Shown: positions 39,714 to 55,900, counted from the stretch's first letter. The stretch is 64,000 nucleotides of DNA from Castellaniella sp. (GCF_004321985.1 NZ_SCQN01000044.1:147620-211619), one strand, 5' to 3'. The notes: generated from the sequence alone by a model not told the origin. Numbers and translations are program-made.

Positions 39714-40985
39714 ATGAGTTACGAGTGGTGGATTGGAGCCCGTTACGCGGGACTCGCGCATATCGGCCGGGGTGGGCGCCGCGGTGACCGCTTCGTGTCG
39801 TTCGTGGCGGCGAGTTCCATGGCTGGCATTGCGTTGGGGGTCGCTGCGCTCATCATCGTGTTGTCAGTCATGAATGGCTTCCAGACACAGGTTCGCGATC
39901 GCATGTTGTCGGTGCTGCCGCACATCGAGGTTTATGTGCCAGGGGCTGATCATGAGCAGGTGCTGGCCCACTGGCAAGATTTGGCGCGGGATGCGCGTCG
40001 CGATCCAGAAGTGCGCGGGGCTGCGCCATTCGTCGCGGCACAGGGGATGCTGGCGCGCGGTCAGGGCCTGAGTGGCGTGCAGGTGCGTGGTATCGACCCT
40101 TCGGTGGAGCCGCATGTTTCCGATCTCGCGGGACAGATGCAGTCGGGTGGGCTGGATAGCCTGGTTCCAGGCTCATTTCACATGATCGTGGGTAGCCAGA
40201 TCGCCCAGTCGCTGGGTCTGACAGTCGGCGATACGGTGCTGTTGCTCGCACCCCAGGGGTCGATTTCACCGGCGGGCTTTGCACCGCGCATGCGCCAGTT
40301 CACGGTGACCGGAATCTTTTCAACCGGTTATTACGAATATGACGCCTCGCTCGTGTTCGTGGACGACGAAGACGCGGCGCGTGTCTTTCGCGACAGTGGA
40401 GTGGGCGGGGTACGGCTGCGCATTGCCGACATGCAGCGTGCCCCTGAAGTCGCCCACCGCTTGCTCGGCCTGATGCCGCCGGGGGTGCAGGCCACCGACT
40501 GGACCCAGAACAATCGCACCTGGTTCGCCGCCGTGCAGACTGAAAAGCGCATGATGTTCCTGATCCTGACGCTGATCGTTGCGGTGGCGGCGTTCAATCT
40601 CCTGTCGTCGCTGGTGATGGCGGTCAAAGACAAGCAGTCGGATGTGGCGATCTTGCGGACCCTGGGCTCGACGCCGACGGAAGTGGCCCGCATCTTCTTG
40701 GTCCAGGGGGCGCTCATCGGCGTGGTCGGGACGGCGGCCGGCGTCTTGTTCGGTACGCTGGTCGCTTACAACATTGACGTGATCGTGCCCTGGATCGAAC
40801 GGCTTCTGGGGGTGCACTTTTTGCCGCAACAGATCTACTTCATCAGCGAGCTGCCTTCCAGCCCACAGGTCGGCGACATCGTCACCATTGGGGTGACGTC
40901 GCTGATCCTGTCGCTGCTGGCGACTCTGTATCCGAGCTGGCGGGCGTCACGCTTGCAGCCTGCACAGGTGCTGCGCCATGACTGA
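39714..40985 (+). CDS. lolC: Lipoprotein-releasing ABC transporter permease LolC/LolE family
   Basis: WIGARYAGL...DRFVSFVAASSMAGIALGVAALIIVLSVMNGFQTQVRDRMLSVLPHIEVY. Confidence 0.93.
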   Translation: MSYEWWIGARYAGLAHIGRGGRRGDRFVSFVAASSMAGIALGVAALIIVLSVMNGFQTQVRDRMLSVLPHIEVYVPGADHEQVLAHWQDLARDARRDPEVRGAAPFVAAQGMLARGQGLSGVQVRGIDPSVEPHVSDLAGQMQSGGLDSLVPGSFHMIVGSQIAQSLGLTVGDTVLLLAPQGSISPAGFAPRMRQFTVTGIFSTGYYEYDASLVFVDDEDAARVFRDSGVGGVRLRIADMQRAPEVAHRLLGLMPPGVQATDWTQNNRTWFAAVQTEKRMMFLILTLIVAVAAFNLLSSLVMAVKDKQSDVAILRTLGSTPTEVARIFLVQGALIGVVGTAAGVLFGTLVAYNIDVIVPWIERLLGVHFLPQQIYFISELPSSPQVGDIVTIGVTSLILSLLATLYPSWRASRLQPAQVLRHD

Positions 40986-41676
40986 TCGCGCTCCAGGAGT
41001 CATTGAAGTGCTGCGTGCGGAGCACCTGGCGAAGACTTATGACGAAGGCGCCGGGCGGGTCGAGGTTCTGCGCGACGTCAGTCTGTCGGTCAATGCGCAC
41101 GAGATGGTCGCGGTGGTCGGGGCTTCCGGCTCCGGCAAGAGCACTCTGCTGCATGTGCTGGGGCTGCTGGACCAGCCTGATCAAGGGCGCCTCTGGGTCG
41201 CTGGCGAGCCTACGGACCATCTGGGCGAGCGCAAGCGCAGCCACCTGCGCAATCGGGCGCTAGGTTTTGTTTACCAGTTCCACCATTTGCTGCCGGAGTT
41301 CTCGGCGCTGGACAATGTGGCCATGCCGCTCATCGTACGCCGGCTGGCGCGCGATGAGGCCCGCAAACAGGCCCGGGACTTGCTGGAGCAGGTAGGGCTT
41401 GGCAATCGGGCGACGCACTTTCCGGGGCAGCTTTCGGGCGGCGAGCGCCAGCGCGTGGCGCTGGCGCGTGCGCTGGTGACGAAGCCGTCCTGCGTGCTGG
41501 CGGACGAGCCGACCGGTAACCTGGATCGGCATACTGCCGATGCCATGTTCGAGCTGCTGAGACGCATCAATCAGACGCTGGGAACTGCCTTCGTGATCGT
41601 GACGCACGACCCGGCGCTGGCCGCACTGGCGCATCGCCGTCTGAACATGCTGGCGGGAGCATTGACGGCCGCCTGA
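40978..41676 (+). CDS. lolD: Lipoprotein-releasing ABC transporter ATP-binding protein
   Basis: GASGSGKSTLLHVLGLLDQPDQG, FVYQFHHLLPEFSALDNVAMPL, LSGGERQRVALARALVTKPSCVLADEPTGNLD. Confidence 0.96.
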   Translation: MTDRAPGVIEVLRAEHLAKTYDEGAGRVEVLRDVSLSVNAHEMVAVVGASGSGKSTLLHVLGLLDQPDQGRLWVAGEPTDHLGERKRSHLRNRALGFVYQFHHLLPEFSALDNVAMPLIVRRLARDEARKQARDLLEQVGLGNRATHFPGQLSGGERQRVALARALVTKPSCVLADEPTGNLDRHTADAMFELLRRINQTLGTAFVIVTHDPALAALAHRRLNMLAGALTAA

Positions 41677-41727
41677 ACCGCGTCGGGCCTCAGCAGCGCA
41701 GTGGACGGCTGCTGAGGGGGAGACGAC

Positions 41728-42555
41728 ATGTTGATCGACACGCACTGCCATCTGGATGCAAGCGAATTCGACGATGACCGGGATAGGGTCATTCAGCGTG
41801 CCACACATGCCGGCGTGGGGTGCATTGTCATTCCGTCGGTAAGCCGCGCCAATTTCGAGACGGTGCGTCGGCTGGCCCATACCGTTCCGGGAGCCGTCTA
41901 TGCGCTGGGGATCCATCCGCTTTATGTGGCACAGGCCTCGGAAGACGATCTGGATGCGCTGGATGTGTGCCTGCAGGCGTCGCACGACGACCCAAAGCTG
42001 GTAGCCATCGGAGAAATCGGCCTGGACCATTTCGTGCCGGACGTCAACACGCCGGAGCTGCGGGCACGACAGGAATATTTCTATACCCGCCAGCTGACAC
42101 TGGCGCAGCGGCATGACCTGCCCGTGCTGCTGCACGTGCGCCGGTCGCAGGATGACTTGCTGAAGCACCTGCGGCGTTGCTCACGTATCGGCGGTATCGC
42201 GCACGCCTTCAACGGCAGCTTTCAGCAGGCGCAGCAGTTTCTGGATCTTGGCTTCGCGCTGGGCCTGGGCGGCGCCATGACTTTTGAGCGATCGCTTCAG
42301 ATCCGGCGTCTGGCTGCGCAGTTGCCGTTGTCGGCATTAGTGCTGGAAACCGATGCGCCCGACATCCCGCCTGCGTGGCTGGGGCGTGATGAGCGCGGAC
42401 GCAGGGTATCCGCCCGCAATGAGCCTGCGGAAGTTGCCGGCATCGCACGTGCGCTGGCCGGGCTGCGGCAGTTGCCGCAGGATACGATTTCCGAGGCGTG
42501 CCTGCGGAACGCCTGCGAGGTCCTCCCCCGTCTGGCCGCCTTCCTGAGCCGCTGA
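41728..42555 (+). CDS. TatD-family metal-dependent DNase
   Basis: MLIDTHCHLDASEFDDDRD, IGEIGLDHF, VLETDAPDIPPAWLG. Confidence 0.93.
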   Translation: MLIDTHCHLDASEFDDDRDRVIQRATHAGVGCIVIPSVSRANFETVRRLAHTVPGAVYALGIHPLYVAQASEDDLDALDVCLQASHDDPKLVAIGEIGLDHFVPDVNTPELRARQEYFYTRQLTLAQRHDLPVLLHVRRSQDDLLKHLRRCSRIGGIAHAFNGSFQQAQQFLDLGFALGLGGAMTFERSLQIRRLAAQLPLSALVLETDAPDIPPAWLGRDERGRRVSARNEPAEVAGIARALAGLRQLPQDTISEACLRNACEVLPRLAAFLSR

Positions 42556-42643
42556 GTCATTCTCGTCACCACCGGGTTTCCCGGGTGGCCTGGAAGGGCA
42601 CACCCATCGTCCTTTTGGCGCCGGACCGGACTACCGTGGCAGG

Positions 42644-46560
<3,917 letters not shown>

Positions 46561-46562
46561 TC

Positions 46563-47600
46563 ATGGCGGAAGAAAAGCTCAGAACCAAGCCCATGACCAT
46601 GATCCAGGCGCTTCGTTCGGCGATGGACCTCATGCTGGATCGCGACGATGACGTCGTGGTCTTTGGCGAGGATGTCGGCTATTTTGGCGGCGTCTTTCGG
46701 TGTACCGAGGGCCTGCAGGCAAAATATGGCGTCTCCCGTGTGTTTGATACGCCGATTTCCGAAAGCGGTATCGTGGCGGCCGCCATCGGCATGGGAGCCT
46801 ATGGCTTGCGGCCGGTAGTGGAAATCCAGTTCGCTGACTATTTCTATCCGGCGGCGGACCAGATCTACTCCGAGGCGGCACGCCTGCGCTACCGGTCGGC
46901 CGGTGGATTTACTGCTCCTCTGACCATCCGCATGCCATGCGGCGGGGGGATCTTTGGTGGGCAGACCCATAGCCAGAGCCCGGAGGCGCTATTCACGCAT
47001 TGCGCGGGGCTGCGGACGGTGATGCCGTCCAATCCCTACGATGCCAAGGGGCTGTTGATCAGCGCCATCGAATGCGACGATCCAGTGATCTTCCTGGAGC
47101 CCAAGCGGCTGTACAACGGTCCCTTTGACGGCCACCATGACCAGCCCGTGGTGCCTTGGTCCAAGCATCCGTTGGGCAACGTCCCGGAGGGCTATTACCA
47201 TGTGCCGCTTGATTCCGCGTCGCTTTATCGCGAAGGCAAGGACCTGACGGTGCTGACCTACGGCACGATGGTGTATGTGGCCGAAGTCGCCGCACACGCT
47301 GCCGGCATCGAGGCCGACATTATCGACCTGCGCAGTCTATGGCCTCTGGACCTGGAGACCATCACCGCGTCGGTGCGCAAGACCGGGCGTTGCGTGGTGC
47401 TGCACGAAGCCACGCGAACCAGCGGTTTTGGCGCCGAGCTGGCCGCGCTGGTCCAGGAGCACTGCTTCTACCATCTCGAAGCCCCAATCGAACGCATCAC
47501 CGGTTGGGATACGCCTTATCCGCACTCGCACGAGTGGGCCTATTTTCCGGGTCCGAAGCGAGTCGCAGAGGCGTTCAAGCGCGCATTTCGGGAGGCATAA
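46563..47600 (+). CDS. bkdA2: Branched-chain 2-oxoacid dehydrogenase E1 beta
   Basis: MIQALRSAMDLMLDRDDDVVVFGEDVGYFGGVFRCTEGLQAKYG...FDTPISESGIVAAAIGMGAYGLRPVVEIQFADY. Confidence 0.95.
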   Translation: MAEEKLRTKPMTMIQALRSAMDLMLDRDDDVVVFGEDVGYFGGVFRCTEGLQAKYGVSRVFDTPISESGIVAAAIGMGAYGLRPVVEIQFADYFYPAADQIYSEAARLRYRSAGGFTAPLTIRMPCGGGIFGGQTHSQSPEALFTHCAGLRTVMPSNPYDAKGLLISAIECDDPVIFLEPKRLYNGPFDGHHDQPVVPWSKHPLGNVPEGYYHVPLDSASLYREGKDLTVLTYGTMVYVAEVAAHAAGIEADIIDLRSLWPLDLETITASVRKTGRCVVLHEATRTSGFGAELAALVQEHCFYHLEAPIERITGWDTPYPHSHEWAYFPGPKRVAEAFKRAFREA

Positions 47601-48982
47601 TGGGCATTCACATCATCAAGATGCCGGATATCGGCGAAGGAATCGCGGAAGTCGAACTGGCGGAATGGCACGTCCAGGTGGGCGATGCAGTGGTCGAGGA
47701 TCAGGTCCTCGCCGACGTGATGACGGACAAGGCCACAGTCCAGGTCCCATCGCCAGTCCAAGGGCGAGTAGTGGCGCTGGGCGGCAAGGCGGGCGACGTG
47801 ATGGCCGTGGGGACTGAACTCATCCGTCTCGAGGTCGAAGGCGCGGGCAACGAGGATACAGTCGCGGCGGCTTCGGCCTCCCGGGCTGGCATGCCGGCGC
47901 GTGCGGCGTCGCCTGTCGAATCGCCATCGGCGACCCCGGCATCAGCACCAGCACCGGAAGGCCCCGCACACACCGCCACCCCGGTACAGATGCAGGCCGC
48001 CCCGGCTGACGAAGAATCGTCTTCGGCGGATGTGGTACCGGTTACGCCGCGCAGCGGGCATGTGCAGCACTCGGCTTCCCACACACCAGCGCGCACCGAG
48101 GGGCAGCGCCCGCTGGCTTCGCCTGCCGTGCGCCGCCGCGCATGGGATCTGGGTGTCACACTGCAGTATGTGCCCGGCACGGGCCCTGCCGGGCGCGTCA
48201 CCCACGGGGACCTGGACGCATGGCTGGCGCGGGATCGCAACGAAACATCGCACCGCACCACGGCATCGCTCTACGACGCCCACAACGAGGAAACTCAGGT
48301 TCCGGTCATCGGCTTACGGCGCAAGATCGCCCAGAAGATGCAGGAATCGAAGCGTCACATTCCACACTTCACGTATGTCGAAGAGACCGATGTTACCGAG
48401 CTCGAATCGCTGCGTGCGCGCCTGAATGCCCGCTACGGCCTCGAGCGTGGCAAGCTCACGCTGCTGCCGTTCCTGGTGCGTGCGCTGGTGCTGGCGTTAC
48501 GCGACTTCCCGCAGATCAATGCGCGTTTTGACGACGATGCCGGTGTTGTGACCCGGTACGGCGCCGTTCACCTGGGGATTGCGGCGCAGACGCCATCCGG
48601 TCTCATGGTGCCGGTGGTGCACCACGCCGAGACACTGGACCTGTGGTCCTGCGCAGCGGAAATCTCCCGGCTTGCCGAGGCGACGCGCCAAGGCAAGGCT
48701 GCCCGCGATGAGCTCACCGGCTCCACCATCACGATCACCAGCCTGGGGCCGCTAGGCGGGATCGTCTCCACGCCGGTCATCAATTGGCCAGAGGTTGCCA
48801 TCATCGGCATCAATCGGGTGGTCGAGCGGCCGGTCTTCCAGGGGACCCAGATCGTGGCGCGCAAGCTCATGAACTTGTCCTCATCCTTTGACCATCGCGT
48901 GGTCGACGGCATGGATGCCGCCGAATTCGTCCAGTGCATCCGGCGTTATCTGGAATGCCCGGCACTCTTGTTTGTGGAGTAA
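47600..48982 (+). CDS. bkdB: Branched-chain 2-oxoacid dehydrogenase E2 (lipoamide acyltransferase)
   Basis: [22 protein letters not shown]...[16 protein letters not shown] lipoyl domain; catalytic [17 protein letters not shown]. Confidence 0.95.
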   Translation: MGIHIIKMPDIGEGIAEVELAEWHVQVGDAVVEDQVLADVMTDKATVQVPSPVQGRVVALGGKAGDVMAVGTELIRLEVEGAGNEDTVAAASASRAGMPARAASPVESPSATPASAPAPEGPAHTATPVQMQAAPADEESSSADVVPVTPRSGHVQHSASHTPARTEGQRPLASPAVRRRAWDLGVTLQYVPGTGPAGRVTHGDLDAWLARDRNETSHRTTASLYDAHNEETQVPVIGLRRKIAQKMQESKRHIPHFTYVEETDVTELESLRARLNARYGLERGKLTLLPFLVRALVLALRDFPQINARFDDDAGVVTRYGAVHLGIAAQTPSGLMVPVVHHAETLDLWSCAAEISRLAEATRQGKAARDELTGSTITITSLGPLGGIVSTPVINWPEVAIIGINRVVERPVFQGTQIVARKLMNLSSSFDHRVVDGMDAAEFVQCIRRYLECPALLFVE

Positions 48983-48984
48983 GC

Positions 48985-50400
48985 ATGTCCGGTTCCGTGA
49001 ATACCACTTTGCTCATCATCGGCGGCGGCCCCGGCGGCTACGTGGCGGCCATCCGGGCAGCGCAACTGGGAGTGCCCACCGTGCTGGTCGAGGGCGCATC
49101 GCTTGGCGGCACCTGCCTGAACATCGGCTGCATTCCCTCGAAGGCGCTCATCCATGTGGCTGAGCAATTTCATGCGCTTCAGGCCTATGCTGGTGATTCG
49201 CCCCTGGGCATCCGCACCCGGGCGCCCGAGCTGGATCTGGCGCGCAGCGTGGCCTGGAAGGATGGCATCGTGAAGCGCCTGACAGGTGGGGTGGCGACTC
49301 TGCTGAAGCGCCACAAGGTGACGGTGATTCAGGGTTGGGCGCATATCGTGGACGGCAAGACGGTGGATGTCACATCCGAAGGCGCCAAAGGCAAGGCGGG
49401 CGCGCCGCAGCGCATTCGCTGCGAGCACATGCTGCTGGCTACGGGTTCCGAGCCGGTGGCCCTGCCTTTCATGCCTTTTGGCGGCAAGGTCATTTCCTCC
49501 ACCGATGCTCTGTCGCCCCGGGAATTGCCCAAGGCCCTCGCAATCGTGGGCGCTGGCTACATCGGCCTGGAATTGGGCGTGGTCTATCGCAAGTTCGGGG
49601 TCAAGGTGGATGTGGTGGAAGCTCAGGACCGCATTCTGCCCGCTTATGACGCCGAACTGGTCAAGCCCGTGCATGCATCCCTGAAAGCCTTGGGCGTAGG
49701 GCTGCATCTGCAGACCCAGGTTCTGGGCCTTGCCGAAGACGGGGAGGGTATCCGCATTCAGCCGCCAAAGTCCGAGGAGCGGGTACTGGCTGCCGATCAG
49801 GTGCTGGTGGCTGTCGGCCGCAAGCCGCGCAGCCGGGGGTTCGGGCTCAGTTCGCTGATGCTGGACATGAACGGCCTGGCGGTTCGCGTGGATGATCGCT
49901 GCCGCACCTCCATGAATGGAGTCTGGGCCATCGGCGACCTGACGGGTGAACCGATGCTGGCGCATCGCGCTATGGCTCAAGGCGAGTGTGTGGCGGAACA
50001 GGTTGCCGGCCAGATGCGGCAATTCGTGCCGCAAGCGATTCCAGCTGTCTGCTTCACAGACCCCGAGGTCGTGACGGCAGGGCTCTCTCCCGCACAGGCC
50101 GAAAAGGCCGGCATGGATGCGATCGAGGGGGTGTTCCCGCTAGCGGCCAACGGCCGGGCGATGACACTGGAATCCACGGACGGCTTCGTGCGCGTGGTGG
50201 CCCGGCGTGACAATCACTTGATCGTCGGTTGGCAGGCCGTGGGACGCGGGGTTTCTGAATTCGCTGCGGCGTTTGCCCAGTCCATCGAAATGGGCGCGCG
50301 TCTCGAGGACGTAGCCCATACCATCCATGCGCACCCGACGCAGGGCGAAGCCATCCAGGAGGCGGCTTTGCGGGCTTTGGGCGAGGCCATTCACATCTGA
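48985..50400 (+). CDS. lpdA: Dihydrolipoamide dehydrogenase (E3)
   Basis: [52 protein letters not shown]. Confidence 0.96.
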   Translation: MSGSVNTTLLIIGGGPGGYVAAIRAAQLGVPTVLVEGASLGGTCLNIGCIPSKALIHVAEQFHALQAYAGDSPLGIRTRAPELDLARSVAWKDGIVKRLTGGVATLLKRHKVTVIQGWAHIVDGKTVDVTSEGAKGKAGAPQRIRCEHMLLATGSEPVALPFMPFGGKVISSTDALSPRELPKALAIVGAGYIGLELGVVYRKFGVKVDVVEAQDRILPAYDAELVKPVHASLKALGVGLHLQTQVLGLAEDGEGIRIQPPKSEERVLAADQVLVAVGRKPRSRGFGLSSLMLDMNGLAVRVDDRCRTSMNGVWAIGDLTGEPMLAHRAMAQGECVAEQVAGQMRQFVPQAIPAVCFTDPEVVTAGLSPAQAEKAGMDAIEGVFPLAANGRAMTLESTDGFVRVVARRDNHLIVGWQAVGRGVSEFAAAFAQSIEMGARLEDVAHTIHAHPTQGEAIQEAALRALGEAIHI

Positions 50401-50495
50401 TCGGCCGACCGCCGCTGGCGCCTGATACGGCAGTCGGCGGCAATTCCAGCAACGACTACAATCGAAAGGTCCGTGGTCTTTGTTCGGGGTGCTGC

Positions 50496-51464
50496 ATGTC
50501 TGTCGTTGTTTCCTCTCTGCCGTCTTCGGACCAGGCTTCGGGCGAGGTACCGCACTTGTGCTATGTGACGTGCGCTGATCCTGTCGGCCTGCACCGCATG
50601 GCCTACTGGCAATGGGGTGACCCGGACAACGACCGGATACTGCTCTGTGTCCACGGGCTTACGCGTACAGGGCGTGACTTTGACCCCCTGGCTCGGGCGC
50701 TGCAGCAGGACTATCGAGTCATCTGTCCTGACGTGGTTGGCAGAGGGCGGTCCGATTGGCTCATCAACTCCGCCGGTTACGTCGTTCCACAGTATGTTGC
50801 GGACATGGTGACGCTGATTGCCCGGCTGCAGCCAAAGCGCCTGGACTGGGTCGGTACGTCGATGGGCGGGCTGATTGGTCTGGCGCTGGCCGGGACGCTG
50901 GCGGCCTCACCGACCCTGCGGCCCGCGCGCGGCCCCTGGGGGCTGGGCGACTCCACCGATGTTCCCCTGACCCGGATGGTCTTCAACGACGTCGGTCCGC
51001 AATTGAATGGCCCCGGTCTTGCGCGCATTGCCGGCTATGTGGGGCAGGATCAGCATTTTGGAAGTTTTCAGGCGGCGGTGGCCTATGTGCAGGCCGTGTC
51101 GGCGGGGTTCGGGCCGCACGATTCGGACGGCTGGCAGGACCTGACACGGTTCGTTTTTCATGAACAGGATGGCCAATGGGTCAAGCACTATGACCTGCGC
51201 ATTGCGCAGCCCTTTATCGGCCAGACACCAGAGGCCCTGGCGATGGCCGAACAGCTGCTGTGGCAGGCCTGGGATCACTTGTCCTGCCCCGCACTCGTGC
51301 TGCGCGGTGCCCAGTCGGATATCCTCACCAAGCCCGCACTGACACAGATGCTGGCGCGCAACTCCGGGGTCAGCAGTGTGGAATTTGCCGGCGTCGGTCA
51401 TGCGCCGACCCTCCGGAGTACAGACCAGATTGCGGCCGTGCGGGATTTCCTGTTGGCGGCCTGA
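50496..51464 (+). CDS. Alpha/beta hydrolase
   Basis: CVHGLTRTGRDFDPLARAL, WVGTSMGGLIGLALA nucleophile elbow. Confidence 0.88.
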   Translation: MSVVVSSLPSSDQASGEVPHLCYVTCADPVGLHRMAYWQWGDPDNDRILLCVHGLTRTGRDFDPLARALQQDYRVICPDVVGRGRSDWLINSAGYVVPQYVADMVTLIARLQPKRLDWVGTSMGGLIGLALAGTLAASPTLRPARGPWGLGDSTDVPLTRMVFNDVGPQLNGPGLARIAGYVGQDQHFGSFQAAVAYVQAVSAGFGPHDSDGWQDLTRFVFHEQDGQWVKHYDLRIAQPFIGQTPEALAMAEQLLWQAWDHLSCPALVLRGAQSDILTKPALTQMLARNSGVSSVEFAGVGHAPTLRSTDQIAAVRDFLLAA

Positions 51465-51492
51465 TACCGCCCACCAGGACTTCGTTGTCATC

Positions 51493-52332
51493 ATGTTGAA
51501 TGCCGATCTGCACAGTCACTCCACCTTCTCCGATGGCGCGATCCCGCCGGCTGAAGTCGCCCGGCGGGCGCATGCCCGAGGGGTCCAGTGGTGGGCGCTC
51601 AGCGACCATGACACGCTTGCGGGGCTGGCGGAAGCTGCAGCCGCGGCCAGCGAGCTCGGGATGGTGTTTGTGCCCAGCGTCGAAATCTCGATCAATTTTC
51701 TGGGCGTCAGCGTTCACATCCTGGGCCTTCACATCGACCCGCAAGACGCCAGGTTGCAGGCCGGACTCGCCAATATCCGCAGCGCGCGTCTCGAACGTGC
51801 CCGGCAAATCGGTGACCGCCTGCGGGCCTGTGGGATCGAGGGCGGCTTTGAAGGCGCGTTACGCCATGCCACCAATCCCAGTCTGATCGGGCGGGTTCAT
51901 TTCGCCCGCTTCCTGGTCGATGCGGGGGTGTGCGACACCATGCAGCAGGCGTTCGAGCGATACCTGGGAGACGGCAAGCGTGCCTGTGTCGTCATGCAGG
52001 GTGCCAGTCTGGAAGACGCAGTGGCATGGATCCTGGGAGCGGGTGGCAAGGCGGTGATCGCTCACCCGGGACGATATCCCTATAAACCTGCCCGGCGCCG
52101 GTCGCTGTTTTCGGCCTTCAAGGATCTGGGTGGGCAGGGCATGGAGATCGTCACCGGCTGCCACACGCAGGAACAGTGCCGACAGTACGCCCGCGTGGCG
52201 CGTGAATATGGCTTCGAAGCGTCGCGTGGCTCGGACTTTCACGCCCCGGGCGCCGGGCGGGTCGATCTGGGTGGCCTACCTGATTTGCCGCCTGGCCTGG
52301 TTCCCGTCTGGCATGATTGGGTGGGAGGTTGA
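51493..52332 (+). CDS. PHP-domain phosphoesterase (YciV/RNase AM-like)
   Basis: ADLHSHSTFSDGAIPPAEVARRAHARGVQWWALSDHDTLAGL. Confidence 0.93.
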   Translation: MLNADLHSHSTFSDGAIPPAEVARRAHARGVQWWALSDHDTLAGLAEAAAAASELGMVFVPSVEISINFLGVSVHILGLHIDPQDARLQAGLANIRSARLERARQIGDRLRACGIEGGFEGALRHATNPSLIGRVHFARFLVDAGVCDTMQQAFERYLGDGKRACVVMQGASLEDAVAWILGAGGKAVIAHPGRYPYKPARRRSLFSAFKDLGGQGMEIVTGCHTQEQCRQYARVAREYGFEASRGSDFHAPGAGRVDLGGLPDLPPGLVPVWHDWVGG

Positions 52333-52333
52333 T

Positions 52334-52888
52334 ATGAACAAGGCTTTCGTCAAGGAAAACGAGTCGGACGACGATGATGACCTGGAACCCGCGAAGGCGC
52401 TTCCGGCTGGCAACAAAAACTACATGACGGTGCAGGGCTACCGTGCGCTGAATGATGAACTCATGCGGCTCATGAACGTCGAGCGCCCCGAGGTCGTGTC
52501 GGTCGTGTCCTGGGCCGCGTCGAATGGCGATCGGTCCGAGAACGGCGACTACATCTACGGCAAGAAGCGCCTGCGCGAGATCGATCGGCGGATGCGTTTC
52601 CTGACGCGTCGGCTGGCGAGCGCCGAGGTCGTGGATCCTGCTCAGCAGCCCAATCGCGGTCAGGTCTTCTTCGGGGCGACCGTCAGTTACTGCGATAGCC
52701 AGGGACACGAATTCACCGTGACCATTGTCGGCGTGGATGAGGCGGAGCCGCTTGTCGGGCGAATCAGCTGGATTTCACCTGTCGCGCGAGCGCTGATCAA
52801 GGCGCACGAAGGCGATACCGTCAGCTTACGCACCCCGGGTGGCGTGGAGGAACTGGACATCCTGGAAGTCCGCTATCCGGAACCGTAA
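52334..52888 (+). CDS. greB: Transcription elongation factor GreB
   Basis: NYMTVQGYRALNDELMRLMNVERPEVVSVVSWAASNGDRSENGDYIYGKKRLREIDRRMRFL. Confidence 0.95.
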   Translation: MNKAFVKENESDDDDDLEPAKALPAGNKNYMTVQGYRALNDELMRLMNVERPEVVSVVSWAASNGDRSENGDYIYGKKRLREIDRRMRFLTRRLASAEVVDPAQQPNRGQVFFGATVSYCDSQGHEFTVTIVGVDEAEPLVGRISWISPVARALIKAHEGDTVSLRTPGGVEELDILEVRYPEP

Positions 52889-52982
52889 CCCGCACTGATT
52901 CCACTGTTACTGGCCTGATCCGGCCCTGGTTCACGGCTAAAATGGCCGCTTCTCAATCTGTTCGTATTTAGGCTGCACCGTC

Positions 52983-55900
52983 GTGACTACTGTCCTGCTC
53001 ATCCCTGGTTCGTCCGCCCTGTCCGACTTCCGTCGGGATCGCCTGCTGCACATGCTGGAGGCGAAGGGGCTTCCGGTTGCGGATGTGCAGGCCCGCGCTT
53101 GCTATTTCGTGGGCGTGCAGGGTGATCTTTCGGCAGTAGAGCGGAACAGGCTGACAGCGTTGCTGGACGATGGCCGGTCAGAGCCGAAAGCTCCATCCGA
53201 CCGGCATGCGGCCTCGTTCCTGGTGGTTCCGCGTCCTGGCACGATTTCGCCGTGGGCCAGCAAGGCGACCGACATTGCTCACCATTGCGGATCGCCGCAG
53301 ATCGTTCGGATCGAGCGGGCCATTCGATATACCGTTGTGCCGCAGCGTCGCCTGCTGGCGTCGCGGGAGCTGGAAGCTGGCCAGATCGATGCGGTGGCGG
53401 CGCTTGTCCATGATCGCATGACGCAGTCCGTGGTCGCAGCCGACTTCGACGGCCTGGCCCTGTTTGCGGCGGTGTCCGGAGAACCGGTGCGTCCAGTACC
53501 CATCATGGCCGAAGGCCGGGCCGCGCTCAGCGCCTGCAACGAGCGGTTGGGCCTGGCCCTGTCCCCGGATGAAATCGACTACTTGGTGCGGGCCTACGAA
53601 GACCTCGGGCGCGATCCGACGGACGTTGAACTCATGATGTTCGCGCAAGCCAACAGCGAACACTGCCGCCACAAGATCTTCAACGCGCACTGGGCGATCG
53701 ACGGCCAGGCGCAGGCGCATACACTGTTTGACATGATCCGTGCCACGCATGCTGCCCAGCCCGAAGGCACCATCATGGCGTATTCAGACAACGCAGCCGT
53801 GATGGCCGGTGGTTCGGCTTCGCTGTTCCATGCGGCAGCCACTGGCGACCGTGCCTATGCGCGCAGCAGCCGGCTCCTGCACACGCTGATGAAGGTGGAG
53901 ACGCACAACCACCCGACGGCGATCGCGCCGTTTCCGGGGGCGGCCACCGGCGCGGGCGGCGAGATCCGCGACGAGGGTGCGACGGGTCGTGGCTCAAAGC
54001 CCAAGGCGGGGCTGACTGGCTTCACCGTCTCAAACCTGCGGGTCGATGACGCGGTGGAACCCTGGGAGACTGCCGCCATGGCGCCGGACCGCATCGCCAC
54101 GCCGCTGGACATCATGATCGAAGGGCCAGTCGGGGCAGCCGCCTTCAACAACGAGTTCGGCCGGCCCAATCTCCTGGGGTACTTCCGCAGTTTCGAGCAG
54201 GTGGTTGGGGACGTGCACTGGGGCTATCACAAACCGATCATGCTGGCGGGTGGCCTGGGCCAGATCGATGCCCGCTTGGTGCATAAAGACCCCTTGCCGC
54301 CTGGCGCGCTGCTGGTGCAACTGGGTGGGCCGGGCATGCGCATCGGCATGGGCGGAGGCGCAGCCTCCAGCCTGGGGGCCGGGGTGAATCAGGCGGAGCT
54401 GGATTTCGATTCCGTTCAGCGGGGCAACCCAGAGATGCAGCGCCGCGCCCAGGAGGTTATCGACCGATGCTGGCAACAGGGGCCGTCCAACCCCATCCTG
54501 GCCATCCATGACGTGGGGGCGGGTGGGCTTTCGAACGCCTTCCCGGAACTCGTCAACGATGCCGGCCGGGGGGCCGACTTCGAGCTGCAAAGGGTTCCGC
54601 TGGAGGCTTCAGGCCTCTCGCCCGCAGAAATCTGGAGCAACGAGTCACAGGAGCGCTACGTGTTGGCCGTTCTGCCGGACGACATCCAACGGTTTGCCGA
54701 CATCGCCGATCGCGAGCGTTGTCCATACGCCGTGGTGGGCGTGGCGACCGAAGATCGCCGGCTGCGTGTCACCATGGGCGAGGGTCTGCCCGGCCTGGAC
54801 GAACCCGCTGCCGGACAGCCCCCCACAGGGCTACGGCCTGTGGATGTGCCGCTGGAGGTCATCCTGGGCAAACCTCCGCGCATGCAGCGCAATGTCCGGC
54901 GAAGCTCCGTGCAGGGCCGGCCGATGGAACTGGTCGACATCGATTTGTCCGAGGCCGTGGATCGGGTGTTGCGCCATCCCACGGTGGCGAACAAGTCGTT
55001 TCTCATCACTTTGGGCGACCGCACGGTGGGTGGCCTGACGGCGCGTGATCAGATGGTTGGTCCCTGGCAGGTCCCAGTGTCGGATTGTGCGGTGACCTTA
55101 CGCGACTACGAGGGTGTCGCCGGCGAAGCCATGGCGCTGGGCGAGCGGTCCCCGCTTGCGATTCTGAACCCGGCTGCTTCTGGCCGGATGGCGGTGACCG
55201 AGGCGCTGACCAATCTTGCCGCTGCGGATGTCGCCCGGCTGGAGGACGTCAAGTTGTCTGCCAACTGGATGGCGGCCTGCGGTGTTCCTGGGCAGGATGC
55301 CGCCCTGTTCGATACGGTGTCGGCTGTCGGCGACTGGTGTGAATCGCTGGGGTTGTCAATTCCGGTCGGCAAGGATTCCCTGTCCATGCGGACGGCATGG
55401 CAAGATGATCAGGGCGAGCACCAGGTGGTGTCCCCTGTATCGCTGGTAGTGACGGCCTTTGCACCGGTGGCTGATGCCCGTCAGACGCTCACGCCACAGC
55501 TCCGCACTGATGTGGGCGACAGCGTTCTGTTGCTGATCGATTTGGGCGAGGGTCGCCAACGGATGGGCGGTTCAGTGCTTGGCCAGGTCTACGGCAGCAT
55601 CGGTGCGGAGACGCCCGACATGCATGATGCCACGCTGTTGCGTACGGCCTTCCTGGCGGTGCGGGATCTGGCGCACCAGGGGCTGGTGCTGGCTTGCCAC
55701 GACCGCTCCGATGGCGGACTGCTCGCGACCGCCGCAGAAATGGCGTTTGCAAGCCGCACGGGTGTGTCCTTGAATCTGGACATGCTGACCTTTGACATTC
55801 ACACTGCCGATGCCGGCGACTATAAGATTCATATCGACCAGGTCGCGGTCCAGCACCGAGAGCGTGGTCTGACGGCACTATTCAACGAAGAGGCCGGCTG

